Positions 61,847 to 64,000 of a stretch of DNA of 64,000 nt are shown here, one piece after another (within the stretch, counting starts at the first letter, position 1; the number at the start of each line of letters is the position of its first letter). Origin of the DNA: Massilia sp. erpn (lineage in GTDB: Bacteria > Pseudomonadota > Gammaproteobacteria > Burkholderiales > Burkholderiaceae_D). The DNA lies in assembly GCF_024400215.1 (NCBI RefSeq), contig NZ_CP053748.1, forward strand, positions 62,001 to 126,000. Reading direction: 5' to 3'. The position numbers and the translations under genes are program-made. Below the pieces are notes generated by a model, which saw only the letters and a program-made list of their open reading frames with translations, ran no database searches and was not told the DNA's origin.

Positions 61847-64000
61847 TCAACCCTCCAGCAATTTTGCCGCCACCTGCTGCGGCGTCAGGCCGCTGCTGGC
61901 GGCCGCCAGTTGTTTTTCCCGCTCCAGATTGCGCTCCAGCTGCTGCTTGCCGGGCAGGTATTGCTTGGGCCAGGCCACCATGCGGTAGCCGATCTTCGCC
62001 GCCTCCGTCAGCGTCCAGGCCGGATTGGCCAGGTGCGGGCGGCCCACCGCGCACAGGTCGGCGCGGCCGGCGGCGATGATGCCGTTGGCGTGGTCGGCCT
62101 CGAAGATGGAGCCGACGGCCATGGCGGCAATGCCCGCCTCGTTGCGCACGCGGTCGGCGAACGGCGTCTGGAACATGCGGCCGAAGATGGGCTTTTCTTG
62201 CTTGCTGACCTGGCCCGAAGAGCAGTCGATCACGTCGGCCCCGGCCAGCTTGAACAGCTGCGCGATCTGCACCGCGTCTTCCGGCGTGATGCCACCCTCC
62301 ACCCAGTCGTGGGCCGAGATGCGCACGCTCATCGGCTTGTGCACCGGCCACGCGGCGCGCATGGCGGCGAACACCCGCAGCGGATAGCGGCAGCGGTTTT
62401 CCAGGCTGCCGCCGAATTCGTCACCGCGCTTATTGGTCAGCGGCGAAATGAAAGAAGACAGCAGATAGCCGTGGGCGCAGTGCAGTTCCAGCCAGTCGAA
62501 GCCGGCGTGGTCGGCCGCCAGCGTGGCGCGCACGAAATCGTCTTCCACCCGCTGCATGTCTTCTGGTGTCATGGCGCGCGAGAGCTGGGACACGCCGTCC
62601 AGATACTGCTGCGGCGAGGCCGAGAGCAGCGGCCAGTTATCACTGTCCAGCGGCTGGTCGATGCCTTCCCACATGGCGCGGGTGGAACCCTTGGCGCCAG
62701 CGTGTCCAAGCTGGATGCCGATCTTGGCATCGCTATGCGCATGCACATAGCCGACGATGCGCTGCCAGGCCTCGGTATGCTGCGCCGTGTACATGCCGGG
62801 ACAATGCGGCGTGATGCGCGCATCGGCCGAGGGACAGGTCATTTCCGCCATCACCAGCGCGGCGCCGCCCATGGCGCGCGCGCCCAGATGCACCAGGTGG
62901 AAATCGCCCACCGTGCCATCCACCGCGCTGTATTGCGCCATCGGCGAGACGACGATGCGGTTCTTCAGCACCAGGCCGCGCACCTTGTAGGGCGTGAACA
63001 TGGGTGGAATTTGCAGCTCGGCCGGCATTGGCAATTCCGCCTGTTCGAAGGCGCGCTGCGCGAACCAGGCTTCGTAGTCGGCCACATAATCGGCATCGCG
63101 CACGCGCAGGTTTTCGTGCGACAGGCGCTGGCTGCGCGTCAGCATGGAATAGGCAAATTGCGGCGCCTCCAGCGCGGTATAGCGCTGCACGTTCTCGAAC
63201 CACTCCATCGAATTACGCGCCGAACTCTGGATCTTCAGCACCTCCACCGCCCTCGCCTTTTCGTATTCGGCCAGCGCGGCGGCGATATCCGGTTCGGCGG
63301 CAAAGCAGCGCGCCAGCTCGATCGCGTCCTCCAGCGCCAGCTTGGTGCCGGAGCCGATCGAGAAGTGGGCGGTGTGGGCGGCGTCGCCCATCAGCACCAC
63401 CGGCACGCCATCGTTCCAGCGCACCCACTGCTGGCAGACGATGCGCGGGAAAGCGATCCAGCTGCTGGAACCGCGCAGGTGCGCCGCGTTCGACATCAGC
63501 GCGTGCCCGTCCAGCTGGTCGGCAAACAACTGCTCGCACCATGCGATGCTGTGTTCCTGGCTCATTTCATCCAGGCCGGCCGCGCGCCATACGCTTTCCG
63601 GCGTTTCGATGATGAAGGTCGAGGTGTCGCCGTCGTACTGGTAGATATGGGCCTGGAACCAGCCGTGCGGCGTTTCCTTGAAGACGAAGGTGAAGGCGTC
63701 GAACTTCTTCTTCGTGCCCAGCCACACAAAGCGGCACTGCCGCGTTTCGATCTGCGGCTGGTAGGTGGCGGCGTAGCGCGTGCGGATGCGGCTGTTCAAG
63801 CCGTCGGCGGCGATCACCAGGTCGGCCTGGTAGCGGCGCGCGATTTCCTGGTCGTCCTCGACCTCGGTCTTGAACAGCAGTTCCACGCCCAGTTCCTCGC
63901 AGCGCTGCTGCAGGATGTTCAGCAGGCGCTTGCGGCCGATGCCGCAGAAGCCGTGGCCGCCGGACGTGACTTTCTGTCCCTTGAAGAAGACGTCGATATC
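61847..64000 (-). CDS. Fused FAD monooxygenase / old-yellow-enzyme reductase, 5' end outside window
   Basis: Partial gene, at least 717 codons; the frame stays open to base 64000 with protein-like coding. The N-terminal part is a group A FAD monooxygenase (Asp-Gly-Leu-Asn-Ser-Arg, and [15 protein letters not shown]). From about 325 residues before the stop an OYE-type flavin reductase follows ([25 protein letters not shown]). This fusion is known from 2-aminobenzoyl-CoA monooxygenase/reductase and from proteins annotated as salicylyl-CoA 5-hydroxylase. The operon with RidA favours the former. Confidence 0.9.
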   Translation of the reverse strand, partial: DIDVFFKGQKVTSGGHGFCGIGRKRLLNILQQRCEELGVELLFKTEVEDDQEIARRYQADLVIAADGLNSRIRTRYAATYQPQIETRQCRFVWLGTKKKFDAFTFVFKETPHGWFQAHIYQYDGDTSTFIIETPESVWRAAGLDEMSQEHSIAWCEQLFADQLDGHALMSNAAHLRGSSSWIAFPRIVCQQWVRWNDGVPVVLMGDAAHTAHFSIGSGTKLALEDAIELARCFAAEPDIAAALAEYEKARAVEVLKIQSSARNSMEWFENVQRYTALEAPQFAYSMLTRSQRLSHENLRVRDADYVADYEAWFAQRAFEQAELPMPAELQIPPMFTPYKVRGLVLKNRIVVSPMAQYSAVDGTVGDFHLVHLGARAMGGAALVMAEMTCPSADARITPHCPGMYTAQHTEAWQRIVGYVHAHSDAKIGIQLGHAGAKGSTRAMWEGIDQPLDSDNWPLLSASPQQYLDGVSQLSRAMTPEDMQRVEDDFVRATLAADHAGFDWLELHCAHGYLLSSFISPLTNKRGDEFGGSLENRCRYPLRVFAAMRAAWPVHKPMSVRISAHDWVEGGITPEDAVQIAQLFKLAGADVIDCSSGQVSKQEKPIFGRMFQTPFADRVRNEAGIAAMAVGSIFEADHANGIIAAGRADLCAVGRPHLANPAWTLTEAAKIGYRMVAWPKQYLPGKQQLERNLEREKQLAAASSGLTPQQVAAKLLEG

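Overview
The window reads as chromosomal DNA from a GC-rich betaproteobacterium, most likely of the Oxalobacteraceae (Massilia/Duganella/Janthinobacterium type). This rests on the complete exosortase-B (XrtB) exopolysaccharide cluster with epsA/B/D/E/F/G/I/L, the many PEP-CTERM proteins, and the style of murJ and the ABC-F gene. No species can be named from sequence alone.

Left edge (1-1.7 kb): murJ (lipid II flippase) on the plus strand, with a -10 box so close to the start codon that the mRNA may be leaderless. A divergent promoter leads out of the window. 1.75-11.2 kb: one tightly overlapping minus-strand operon of eleven genes for a pilus-like secretion machine. It mixes type II secretion parts (GspG, GspF, GspE, lipoprotein secretin) with PilM/N/O/P-like inner-membrane parts and three extra pseudopilins. 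11.6-25 kb: an envelope and secretome region. It holds six PEP-CTERM proteins, a large subtilisin-like protease, a large ExeM-type nuclease, a small cysteine-rich putative lipoprotein, a TIGR03790-type protein and the LuxR-type regulator EpsA. An 18-bp palindrome and a near copy of it lie in two intergenic regions here.

25.2-53.3 kb: a roughly 28-kb minus-strand exopolysaccharide locus. Reading downstream it has a CAAX-protease-like membrane protein, epsL, epsB (initiating phosphotransferase), epsD, epsE (export), epsF and epsG (chain length), xrtB, epsI, a Wzy-like polymerase and a Wzx-like flippase. Then come a lyase-like secreted protein, glycosyltransferases, a PaaK-like adenylating enzyme, a heparinase-like lyase, an AlgD-like GDP-mannose dehydrogenase, galE, a sugar nucleotidyltransferase and a ManC-type bifunctional enzyme. 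The precursor genes point to a polymer that may contain mannose and mannuronic acid made by a Wzx/Wzy route. Rho-independent terminators within the glycosyltransferase part suggest more than one transcription unit.

53.4-58 kb: the ABC-F ATPase uup, a tRNA-Arg(CCT) with a short lower-GC stretch of orphan ORFs at its 3' end, a TLDc-like PEP-CTERM protein and an acyltransferase-3. 58-64 kb: a minus-strand catabolic operon (RidA, acyl-CoA dehydrogenase, enoyl-CoA hydratase, MarR regulator, SDR, and a fused monooxygenase/old-yellow-enzyme flavoprotein that runs off the right edge). It looks like the CoA-dependent aerobic 2-aminobenzoate (anthranilate) pathway.

The working picture is an outer-surface programme: a secretion machine, its possible enzyme cargo, PEP-CTERM surface proteins sorted by XrtB, and the matrix polysaccharide, with EpsA and possibly the shared palindrome as regulatory links. 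No IS element, CRISPR array, rRNA or integrase was seen.
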